Source: an uncultured Bacteroidales bacterium (GTDB lineage: Bacteria > Bacteroidota > Bacteroidia > Bacteroidales > Paludibacteraceae). Taken from it: 64,000 nt of DNA. The stretch spans positions 1 to 64,000 of the forward strand of contig ONND01000001.1 of NCBI GenBank assembly GCA_900319105.1, in the 5' to 3' direction. Under the pieces are notes generated by a model, which saw only the letters and a program-made list of their open reading frames with translations, was not told the DNA's origin and ran no database searches. Every line of letters begins with the position of its first letter. Positions within the stretch are counted from its first letter, which is position 1. Positions 8,742-14,921 of the stretch are shown piece after piece. The translations under genes were made by a program, and so were the position numbers.

Positions 8742-9503
8742 ATGGAGAAAAATTTATGGACGAAAATTGGAAAATCCGTAGTAGCGATTATTCCATTAGC
8801 TGCCTTGGTGGTGGCACTTCTTCAGTTGTATATCCATCGAGAGAAACAACCGGCTATAGAAATAAAGAAAATAAGTGAGATAGAGTTAACACGTCCTTTG
8901 GAAGTGGCAAAATTATCGTCTACATATTTATATGACTCCATTCAGGTAGAACATTTATGGCAAGTGTCATATGTCATAAAGAATACAGGTGATGTAACTC
9001 TTCTGGGGGAAGGATTTGATAATAAGAATATTCGGGGAAATGCTATAAAACTGGATATTAAGAGTTGTAAAAAATTATTATCTATTGATGTCATTAGTAC
9101 GAATACAGATGCAGTATTACAGAATGATTGTTATTTGAAATTTACTCAGTGGCGTCCTAATGAGTATGTGGAAATTTTGCTTTATTCGGATGGTGAGACC
9201 GCCCCAGAGGTTACAATCAGTGATCGGGAAATTGAAAATGTGACAATATCCAACGTAACATATTCGCCAAAAGAACAAATAGCCGAAAAAAGATTGATGG
9301 ATAAATTTCCAAAAGCATTGAAGAGTACATTATGGTGGATAACTATTGTTGTGGAAGTTTTTTCGTTCGGAGTTATACTTGTCGCATTTATTTCTTCAGT
9401 AATCCAATATTCTAAGAAACAATCGGAAAAAATATCTACTGATGTGGGAATATTTTTGTGGTTTGTCTGCATAATATTACTTCCGTTGATTTGGATGCTT
9501 TAA
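8742..9503 (+). CDS. Hypothetical membrane protein
   Basis: A 253-residue protein I cannot assign. There is one membrane segment at residues 12-32 (SVVAIIPLAALVVALLQLYI) and two near the C-terminus (about 198-222 and 235-252). The extracytoplasmic region between them is predicted to be beta-rich, about 160 residues long, and has few Cys. Its own promoter lies just upstream. It follows the KAP NTPase on the same strand, which makes a membrane partner role possible but unproven. No catalytic motif is visible. Confidence 0.6.
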   Translation: MEKNLWTKIGKSVVAIIPLAALVVALLQLYIHREKQPAIEIKKISEIELTRPLEVAKLSSTYLYDSIQVEHLWQVSYVIKNTGDVTLLGEGFDNKNIRGNAIKLDIKSCKKLLSIDVISTNTDAVLQNDCYLKFTQWRPNEYVEILLYSDGETAPEVTISDREIENVTISNVTYSPKEQIAEKRLMDKFPKALKSTLWWITIVVEVFSFGVILVAFISSVIQYSKKQSEKISTDVGIFLWFVCIILLPLIWML

Positions 9504-9542
9504 TAATACAATAATGTTACGCGGCTCATAGAAGGAAGAAGA

Positions 9543-10646
9543 ATGCGGATGATAAAAATATTAAAACATAACGATATTAATCGCAATGAGTGGAGCAGGT
9601 TGGTTGCTTCTTCCGCTACCGGTACCTGGTTTCAAACGCCGGAGGCATATGATTTCTTAGCCCAATTCGGGCACGATCATTACTTCTCCTCCATGCCGGA
9701 ACTGTTTCGACCATTTGTGGTCGGCATTGCATGTGACCCCGCTGGGGCTCAAACCCAATTGCGGGCTGTTTGCGTTGGTTACGTGACGATAGAGAAGAGT
9801 CCGTTGAAACAATTCTTTACTCGTCGTGCAATCATCATTGGAGGTCCGGCGTTGGCAGATGATGCAACTGACGAAGAAGTAGAGGCATTGATGACTGCAG
9901 TGAAAAATCTCTCATTCACTCATTCACTCATTCACTCATTCCTTCATTCTCCAATCTATATTGAACCCCGGAATTTTAATGACTATAGCCGATGGAAAGG
10001 CGCATTCGAGAAGGTAGGATTTAGCTATCAGCCGCATCTCAATTTCCATGTTGATACATCGTCCGTTGAAGTAGTGGAATCCAATCTTGGGAAGAGCCGT
10101 AAACGTGATATACGTACTACAGTCCGTGAGGGCGTTACTATTGCTGATTTATCGAATGAGAGAGTTAGTGAGTTAGAGAGAGAAAGAATGGTACGTGAGT
10201 ACTACTTTATACTCAAGAACCTGTATGAGACCAAGGTCAAGACGCCGCTCTTCCCGGAAACATTCTTTCAAACTCTGGCGAAGCATCCGGATGCACGGTT
10301 CTTATTGACGGAACTAAATGGCAAGATCGTGGGTGGCACCGTATGTGTGGCGCAAGCGGGAAAATGTCTGTATGAGTGGTTCGCCTGTGGAGAGGATGGA
10401 GTATATCCTCATGTTTTTCCGTCGTGTTATGCTACGTATGCCGGAATACGCTATGCAGCGGAGCATGGTATGCCGCGATTCGATATGATGGGTGCCGGCA
10501 AACCGGACGAGGCATACGGGGTGAGGGATTTTAAAGCCAAGTTCGGAGGAAAAGAAGTTGAACATGGACGATTCCTTTGTATTACCAAACCGCTTCTGTA
10601 TAAGATAGGAACATTGGGAGTGAAAATATTGAAGAAACTAAAATGA
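9543..10646 (+). CDS. FemAB/GNAT-like N-acyltransferase
   Basis: A 367-residue protein of the FemAB-like GNAT superfamily (Acetyltransf_6 type) found in exopolysaccharide clusters. Visible features are WFQTPEAYDFLAQFG near the N-terminus, RDIRTTVREGV in the middle, and the second GNAT half ending KFGGKEVEHGRFLCITKPLLYKIG. It probably transfers an amino-acyl or acyl group to a sugar. Two word-repeat stretches are translated inside it: 9910-9949 gives FTHSLIHSFLHS and 10154-10190 gives NERVSELERERM. The 3' end overlaps the next gene by 4 bases (ATGA), indicating translational coupling in the polysaccharide operon. An alternative start is codon 3. Confidence 0.75.
   Translation: MRMIKILKHNDINRNEWSRLVASSATGTWFQTPEAYDFLAQFGHDHYFSSMPELFRPFVVGIACDPAGAQTQLRAVCVGYVTIEKSPLKQFFTRRAIIIGGPALADDATDEEVEALMTAVKNLSFTHSLIHSFLHSPIYIEPRNFNDYSRWKGAFEKVGFSYQPHLNFHVDTSSVEVVESNLGKSRKRDIRTTVREGVTIADLSNERVSELERERMVREYYFILKNLYETKVKTPLFPETFFQTLAKHPDARFLLTELNGKIVGGTVCVAQAGKCLYEWFACGEDGVYPHVFPSCYATYAGIRYAAEHGMPRFDMMGAGKPDEAYGVRDFKAKFGGKEVEHGRFLCITKPLLYKIGTLGVKILKKLK
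9910..9949. repeat. Octad word repeat CATTCACT inside the FemAB-like gene
   Basis: Three consecutive 8-base units of TCATTCAC are followed by a degenerate unit. Twenty-four bases keep the reading frame, and the product is a Ser/His/Leu-rich stretch. The related words GAATGAG and TGAGTTAG return in the same gene at 10154-10190. Confidence 0.75.
10154..10190. repeat. GAATGAG/AGAGTTA word repeat inside the FemAB-like gene
   Basis: Runs of GAATGAG, AGAGTTA, GTGAGTTA and GAGAGAG end in GAATG. Unit lengths are 7-8. The outer GAATGAG is the reverse complement of the CATTC words at 9910. It is translated in frame as a charged helix. Confidence 0.55.
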
Positions 10647-11662
10647 TACCGCGATTAGACATACAATTCCCGTTTTGCCGCCAATGGCAGTATTGGTTTG
10701 GCAAACCGTATGAACCTCATGAAGGTGAATACCTGCTCAATCATGCGCGATCGGGTATTGTGCTGGCACTCCGAGTTTCGCTACCTAACGGGGGCAAAGT
10801 AGGTGTGGTCGCATATAACTGTCACACGGTAGCCAATGCAGTAGTCAATGCAGGATGCACTCCTGTCTTTGTGGATGTTACGGAAGGATTAACGGTAGAT
10901 ATAGAGTCGGTACCCGCAGGTTTGGATGCGATTGTAGTTACAAATCTATTTGGCATACGGAATGATATTACAGCTATTCGCAAGCGTTGTCCTCACGCAA
11001 TAATCATTGTGGATAATGCACATGGATATGGTCTGCCCGCAGAAGGCGATTTTACGGTCTATAGCATCAACCAAGGCAAGTTCCCTGCGCTCGGAGAAGG
11101 GGGAATTTTGTGGGTTAGTGGATTAGGGGTTAGTGGATTAGGGGAGATGTATGAGGCATTACCAACCTATGGCTTTATTGCGCAGGTGAAGTTGTTCTGT
11201 TCAATGATTCTAAAAGCCCTCGTTTATTCCCGCTGTGTATATTGGTTAACGAGATTGCTGAAACGGGAATTAGGGGTTAGAGGATTAAAGGTTAGAGGAC
11301 AAGTCGTGATGAAGAAGATGGCTCCTGGTATTCGGCGATTATACAACGCATGGTTGCCATCCGCTGATGAGGCCATTGCTGCGCAGAAGCAGAATGCAGA
11401 ACGGATTAGTGGATTAGGGGTTAGTGGATTAGTGGATGAGTGGTTACTGGGAGAAAATGCGTTTATGCTGATAGCAAGGACGCGGAAGCCAGAAGAACTG
11501 AAGAAATGGTTCGCAGATCGAGGAGTAGAAACAGCAACGCATTTCGCTCATGCGATTGATTGGGCTACGGAGTTCGGATATATTCCAGGCTCCTGTCCCA
11601 AAGCAGAAGAATTAACCAAACATTTATTAATGATACCGACGTATGTTGGGTTAGGGGATTAG
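10643..11662 (+). CDS. DegT/DnrJ/EryC1-type aminotransferase, C-terminally shortened
   Basis: A 339-residue PLP-dependent aminotransferase of the sugar-nucleotide type. It shows DNAHGYG (the PLP-ring Asp region, near 123-129) and the Schiff-base Lys in SINQGKFPALGEGG near 140-148. Three stretches of TTAGTGG-type words lie in frame (11110-11144, 11267-11299, 11403-11446) and are translated as VSGLGVSGLG-like peptides. The protein ends IPTYVGLGD, where family members normally continue as a final helix after the 'P.Y.GLtdeE' motif. The stop TAG (11660-11662) is part of the word repeat that begins the first four-helix-bundle element, so that insertion has probably removed about 20 C-terminal residues. 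Activity may be affected. Confidence 0.8.
   Translation: MIPRLDIQFPFCRQWQYWFGKPYEPHEGEYLLNHARSGIVLALRVSLPNGGKVGVVAYNCHTVANAVVNAGCTPVFVDVTEGLTVDIESVPAGLDAIVVTNLFGIRNDITAIRKRCPHAIIIVDNAHGYGLPAEGDFTVYSINQGKFPALGEGGILWVSGLGVSGLGEMYEALPTYGFIAQVKLFCSMILKALVYSRCVYWLTRLLKRELGVRGLKVRGQVVMKKMAPGIRRLYNAWLPSADEAIAAQKQNAERISGLGVSGLVDEWLLGENAFMLIARTRKPEELKKWFADRGVETATHFAHAIDWATEFGYIPGSCPKAEELTKHLLMIPTYVGLGD
11110..11144. repeat. TTAGTGG/TTAGGGG word repeat in the DegT-like gene (site 1)
   Basis: GTTAGTGGATTAGGG is repeated twice with a 15-base period, so each double word encodes five residues (VSGLG) in frame. It is the same word as the ends of the element at 11648-12092. Confidence 0.85.
11267..11299. 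repeat. TTAGAGG word repeat in the DegT-like gene (site 2)
   Basis: GAATTAGGGG, TTAGAGGA, TTAAAGG and TTAGAGGA: a diverged version of the TTAGTGG word. It is translated as LGVRGLKVRG. Confidence 0.7.
11403..11446. repeat. TTAGTGG word repeat in the DegT-like gene (site 3)
   Basis: GGATTAGTGGATTAGGGG is followed by more TTAGTGGA units and diverged GATGAGTGG. It is translated as ISGLGVSGLVDEWL, 235 bases before the element end at 11648. Confidence 0.85.
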
Positions 11663-11682
11663 TGGTTAGTGGTTAGTGGATT
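11648..11682 (+). repeat. Left heptad-repeat end of element 1
   Basis: Units TTAGGGGA, TTAGTGG, TTAGTGG and TTAGTGGA lead straight into TTATGG, which contains the ATG of the S23-type gene at 11683. The TAG stop of the DegT-like gene (11660-11662) is inside. Confidence 0.85.
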
Positions 11683-12084
11683 ATGGCTACAAAATACGAT
11701 TATAAACAATTAGACGTATACATAGAGTCTAAGAAACTCGTGAAGATGGTATACGAATTACTCCGTAAGTTCCCTAAAGAGGAACAATACGCCCTATGCG
11801 ATCAATTGCGCAGAGCAGTTATATCCGTTCCGTCGAATATTGCTGAAGGCTTAGGACGGTATTCTATAAAAGAACAAGTACATTTCTTGGAGATAGCCTA
11901 TGGCTCATTACGAGAGGTGGATTGTCAGATGGACATAGCTTCCGATTTAGGCTATGTGACGAATATGGAAACAGCAGAATTATTTGAAGAAATAAATAAA
12001 GTGGGAGCGATTTTAGCGGGAATGCGCAATAAGCGCGTTAATACCCCTAACCCCAATTCGTTACCCCTAACCACTAACCCCTAA
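11683..12084 (+). CDS. S23-type four-helix-bundle protein (copy 1)
   Basis: A 133-residue protein of the four-helix-bundle family (TIGR02436/S23) first known from ORFs in 23S rRNA intervening sequences and structurally related to the Avd accessory protein of diversity-generating retroelements. Family hallmarks visible are YALCDQLRRAVISVPSNIAEG (about residues 45-65, read in two overlapping parts) and HFLEIAYGSLREVDCQ (69-85). Such proteins form basic pentameric rings thought to bind nucleic acid. The last 16 residues or so (NTPNPNSLPLTTNP) are encoded by the inverted heptad repeat. It is 129-codon copy 2's paralogue (14488). It sits between polysaccharide genes with no functional link to them, and no reverse transcriptase is nearby. 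Confidence 0.9.
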   Translation: MATKYDYKQLDVYIESKKLVKMVYELLRKFPKEEQYALCDQLRRAVISVPSNIAEGLGRYSIKEQVHFLEIAYGSLREVDCQMDIASDLGYVTNMETAELFEEINKVGAILAGMRNKRVNTPNPNSLPLTTNP

Positions 12085-12092
12085 CCACTAAA
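12043..12092 (-). repeat. Right heptad-repeat end of element 1
   Basis: ACCCCTAACCCC, AATTCGTT, then ACCCCTAACCACTAA and CCCCTAACCACTAA units, i.e. the reverse complement of the left-end words. It gives the 3' codons and the TAA stop of the S23-type gene, and ends 10 bases before the next start. Confidence 0.85.
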
Positions 12093-12102
12093 CGAATTTA
12101 TT

Positions 12103-13209
12103 ATGAAAATACTATTTATGATTAGCCATCCGGCGCACTTCTGGATGTTCAGGTACACGATTGACAACCTCAAACGTGATGGTCACAAAGTAGTCATCGT
12201 TATCCGCCCCAAAGATGTCTTGGAGCAACTATGCATCAATGCCGGGATGGAGTTCTATAAAGTAAAAAACAGACCCAAGAAATGGGGCATGTTCGGCTTG
12301 GCCATCTTCCTTATAGAGAAGATATTCGAGGTGTGGCATATTGCACGCAAAGAGAAGCCGGATCTATTGGTCGGTTCCGATGGTGTGTTAGCGTACGTGG
12401 GCACGCTTCTGCGAATACCATCTTTTGAGTTTTTTGAGGATGATTATAGCGTGATAAAGTTATATGCGAAGATGTTTTTCCCATTTTATAGTCATGTAGT
12501 TTGTCCTTATGTTTGCGATGCAGGGAAATGGGATGATAAGAAAGTGGGCTATCCCGGGTATCAGAAATTAACGTATTTATGGCCTACGAGATTTGAACCC
12601 AACCCGAAAGTGGTCAGCGGTTACGGAATTCCATTAGATAAACCGTACTTCATTATCCGGTTTGCGAAGTTGTCTGCACATCATGATGTAGGTGTACATG
12701 GATTCACGAAGGAGATTGCTGCGACCGTGATTAACAAACTAACCGCGCACGGACGAGTATATATTACCTCCGAAGCGGAACTACCGGAAGAGTTTGAACA
12801 ATACCGTTTACGAATCAAACCACTGGATATCCATCATATTCTGGCATATGCGTCTCTATATATAGGCGATTCCCAGTCAATGGCAGTGGAGGCAAGTATG
12901 TTGGGTACTCCGTGTTTGCGGTTCAATGATTTTGTGGGGGCAAAGAAAATAAGCGTGCTGGAAGAGTTGGATGAGAAATATCATCTGACGAAAGGTATTT
13001 CGTCGAAAACGCCGGAGGTGCTATATGCCAAAATAGATGAGATCCTGGCGATGCCGGATGCCCGTGAAACATATCAAGAGCGCCGCAAAAAGATGCTAAA
13101 CGAAAAGATTGATGTGACGAAGTTCTGGGTTTGGTTCTTGGAGAACTATCCGGTATCTGCAGAGCAAGCACGAAAGGCAGATGATAAGTTTTGGAAACAG
13201 TTCCGGTGA
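12103..13209 (+). CDS. DUF354 family protein (glycosyltransferase-like)
   Basis: A 368-residue DUF354 protein with the GT-B/UDP-GlcNAc 2-epimerase-like fold. Typical N-terminal motif ILFMISHPAHFWMFRYTI (3-20), KPDLLVGSDGVLAYVG near 85-100, and C-terminal YIGDSQSMAVEASMLGTPCLR near 250-270, the usual nucleotide-sugar binding region. Homologues sit in capsule and O-antigen clusters next to WecB-like epimerases, as here. The exact reaction is unknown. It starts 10 bases after the right end of element 1 and is followed by a short AT-rich word run before wecB. Confidence 0.8.
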   Translation: MKILFMISHPAHFWMFRYTIDNLKRDGHKVVIVIRPKDVLEQLCINAGMEFYKVKNRPKKWGMFGLAIFLIEKIFEVWHIARKEKPDLLVGSDGVLAYVGTLLRIPSFEFFEDDYSVIKLYAKMFFPFYSHVVCPYVCDAGKWDDKKVGYPGYQKLTYLWPTRFEPNPKVVSGYGIPLDKPYFIIRFAKLSAHHDVGVHGFTKEIAATVINKLTAHGRVYITSEAELPEEFEQYRLRIKPLDIHHILAYASLYIGDSQSMAVEASMLGTPCLRFNDFVGAKKISVLEELDEKYHLTKGISSKTPEVLYAKIDEILAMPDARETYQERRKKMLNEKIDVTKFWVWFLENYPVSAEQARKADDKFWKQFR

Positions 13210-13236
13210 TGATTTTAGATTGTAAATTGTAAGATG
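13210..13236. repeat. ATTGTAA word run between DUF354 gene and wecB
   Basis: TAGATTGTAA and ATTGTAAG form two imperfect 8-base words that fill the gap from the stop at 13209 to the ATG at 13239. A similar word fills the murB-murA gap. Confidence 0.45.
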
Positions 13237-13238
13237 CT

Positions 13239-14426
13239 ATGATAAAGCTATTGACTATCATTGGTGCACGGCCGCAGATTATTAAGGCGGCGGCGATATC
13301 GAGAGCGATACGGACACGGTTCGCAGGGGAGGTGGAGGAACATATCCTCCATACAGGACAACACTATGATGCCAACATGAGCGAGGTCTTCTTCCGCGAA
13401 TTAGGCATACCCGAGCCGGATTATAACCTGCATGTGGGTAGCGGCAGTCACGGTGTCCAGACGGCGAAGATGATAGAAGGGGTAGAGGCTGTCCTGACGG
13501 GAGAACAGGTTAGTGGATTAGGGGTTAGTGGTGAGAAGCATTCGTACGACGGTATTATCGTCTATGGTGACACGAATAGTACATTGGCGGCGGCGGTGGC
13601 GGCAAGTAAGATCCATGTGCCGGTATTCCATGTCGAGGCAGGGTTACGGTCGTTCAACATGTCCATGCCAGAAGAAATCAACCGCATCGTATGCGACCAA
13701 TTGTCATCCGTACTGTTCACACCGACGCAGACCGGTCTGAAGAACCTGCAGGCGGAAGGATTCCCCGTAGGAGATGGCGCACAGTGTAAGGCGTATGGAA
13801 TAAGGAAGTTTGCAGATGGAAAAGAGCAGCGAGTGGTGCTGTCGGGAGACGTGATGTATGATAACTCGATGTATTTCTCCGCAATGGCGGATATGCAAAG
13901 CGACATTATCGAACGGCTTGGACTCAGTTACCGGAAGTTCGTGTTAGCGACTATTCATCGTCCGGCGAACACCGATAACCCGGAGAACCTGAAAACGATC
14001 TTCCGTGCGCTGAACGATATCGCGGCAAAGGGTATGGATGTTGTGTTGCCTTTGCATCCGCGGACGAGGCAGCGTTTATCGGTTAGTGGATTAGGGATTA
14101 GTGGTAAGATTAGAGTGATTGAGCCGGCATCGTTCTTCGAGATCATCCGCTTGGAGAAGAATGCGGCAATTGTGATGACGGACTCGGGGGGCGTGCAAAA
14201 AGAGGCGTTTTTCTATGGCACGCCATGTGTGATCTTGCGGCCGGAGACGGAATGGGTAGAGATAGTAGAAGCCGGAGCCGGCATCATCGCCGATGCGGAC
14301 TATGACCGGATTATGGCGGCATACGAGCAGTTGGTAAACAAACCTGTTACGTTCCCGGCACTATTCGGCGACGGCCATGCAAGCGAGAAAATCATAAAGG
14401 AGATACTATTGTATCTCGGTGTATAG
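13239..14426 (+). CDS. wecB: UDP-N-acetylglucosamine 2-epimerase (non-hydrolysing)
   Basis: A 395-residue enzyme interconverting UDP-GlcNAc and UDP-ManNAc for surface glycans. Motifs: GARPQIIKAAAISRAI near the N-terminus, HTGQHYDANMSEVFF (38-52), VYGDTNSTLAA (108-118), HVEAGLRSFNMSMPEEINR (135-153), and MTDSGGVQKEAFFYGTPCV near 308-326. All are intact. Two TTAGTGG word insertions lie in frame: VSGLGVSG just before DGIIVYGDTNS and again after PLHPRTRQRL. Both positions are probably surface loops. The stop TAG is inside the GTGTATA repeat that starts the second four-helix-bundle element, but the length is normal. Confidence 0.92.
   Translation: MIKLLTIIGARPQIIKAAAISRAIRTRFAGEVEEHILHTGQHYDANMSEVFFRELGIPEPDYNLHVGSGSHGVQTAKMIEGVEAVLTGEQVSGLGVSGEKHSYDGIIVYGDTNSTLAAAVAASKIHVPVFHVEAGLRSFNMSMPEEINRIVCDQLSSVLFTPTQTGLKNLQAEGFPVGDGAQCKAYGIRKFADGKEQRVVLSGDVMYDNSMYFSAMADMQSDIIERLGLSYRKFVLATIHRPANTDNPENLKTIFRALNDIAAKGMDVVLPLHPRTRQRLSVSGLGISGKIRVIEPASFFEIIRLEKNAAIVMTDSGGVQKEAFFYGTPCVILRPETEWVEIVEAGAGIIADADYDRIMAAYEQLVNKPVTFPALFGDGHASEKIIKEILLYLGV
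13509..13531. repeat. TTAGTGG word repeat in wecB (site 1)
   Basis: GGTTAGTGGATTAGGGG followed by TTAGTGG, read as VSGLGVSG in frame. Same word as element 1. Confidence 0.85.
14080..14104. repeat. TTAGTGG word repeat in wecB (site 2)
   Basis: GGTTAGTGGATTAGGG followed by ATTAGTGG, read as VSGLGISG in frame. Confidence 0.85.
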
Positions 14427-14486
14427 TGTACGGTGTATAGTGTACGGTGTATAGTGTACGGTGTATGGTGTACAGTGTATAGTGTA
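14418..14486 (+). repeat. Left heptad-repeat end of element 2
   Basis: A strict 7-base period: GTGTATA and GTGTACG alternate, then GTGTATG, GTGTACA and GTGTATA, ending GTGTAAATG at the start region of the S23-type gene. The wecB stop (14424-14426) is inside. Confidence 0.9.
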
Positions 14487-14487
14487 A

Positions 14488-14877
14488 ATGATTAAAAATA
14501 TGAATGAATATTCTTACAAAACATTAAATGTGTACAAAGGTGCAAAAGCACTAGTAATAGAGGTATATCGTTTGTTGAGAAAATATCCTGTTGAGGAGAA
14601 ATATGCATTATGCGATCAAGTGCGCCGGGCCGCTATATCCATTACATCAAATATAGCTGAAGGTATGAGCCGTTACTCTGATAAAGAGAAAGTACATTTC
14701 CTTGAGATAGCCTATGGATCATTAATGGAACTAGATAGCCAGCTGGAAATTTCGGTTGCACTCGATTATATAAATGAAGAACAATATAATACACTTGTTG
14801 GAGATATTAGTACTTTAGGTAAGCAAATATCGGCATTAAGAGCGAAGTATCTTCCACAAGCAGACAAAACAGAATAG
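14488..14877 (+). CDS. S23-type four-helix-bundle protein (copy 2)
   Basis: A 129-residue paralogue of the protein at 11683. Shared hallmarks are YALCDQVRRAAISITSNIAEG (residues about 51-71, read as two overlapping parts) and VHFLEIAYGSLMELDSQL (77-94). As in copy 1 the gene sits inside inverted heptad repeats, between wecB and the sugar transferase. The protein ends KYLPQADKTE before the repeat begins, so here the repeat is not translated. Two close ATGs (14488 and 14500) are possible starts. The family binds nucleic acid in the cases studied; a role in spreading or folding the flanking repeats is my inference. Confidence 0.9.
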   Translation: MIKNMNEYSYKTLNVYKGAKALVIEVYRLLRKYPVEEKYALCDQVRRAAISITSNIAEGMSRYSDKEKVHFLEIAYGSLMELDSQLEISVALDYINEEQYNTLVGDISTLGKQISALRAKYLPQADKTE

Positions 14878-14878
14878 A

Positions 14879-14908
14879 CCGTACACTGTACACTGTACAC
14901 TGTACACC
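14879..14908 (-). repeat. Right heptad-repeat end of element 2
   Basis: CCGTACACT, GTACACT, GTACACT and GTACACC: four 7-base units complementary to the left-end words GTGTACA/GTGTACG. Confidence 0.9.
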
Positions 14909-14921
14909 ATAATATCAACAT

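Larger units (their letters stand above)
11648..12092 (+). mobile_element. Candidate four-helix-bundle element 1 (inverted TTAGTGG ends)
   Basis: The left end (11648-11682) is a run of TTAGGGGA, TTAGTGG and TTAGTGGA units. The right end (12043-12092) is the same vocabulary in reverse complement (CCCCTAA, CCACTAA). They enclose exactly one gene, the S23-type protein at 11683. The stop of the upstream gene lies in the left end, and the C-terminus and stop of the S23-type gene lie in the right end. A transcript could fold the two ends into a long stem with the ORF in the loop. Treating it as mobile is inference. Confidence 0.6.
14418..14908 (+). mobile_element. Candidate four-helix-bundle element 2 (inverted GTGTACG ends)
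   Basis: The left end (14418-14486) has about ten heptads alternating GTGTATA and GTGTACG. The right end (14879-14908) has four heptads of the reverse complement (GTACACT, TGTACAC). They enclose the second S23-type gene. The upstream wecB stop lies in the left end. Architecture equals element 1 but with a different word. Mobility is inferred from the shared plan, not seen. Confidence 0.6.

Noticed and set aside
11110..11144. Telomere-like TTAGGGG sequence
   Set aside because: The word resembles telomere repeats, but it is mixed with TTAGTGG, lies inside genes, and belongs to a larger set of unrelated words.
11683..14877. Diversity-generating retroelement (because of Avd-like proteins)
   Set aside because: No reverse transcriptase and no template/variable repeat pair with adenine-specific changes are visible; the proteins fit S23 better.
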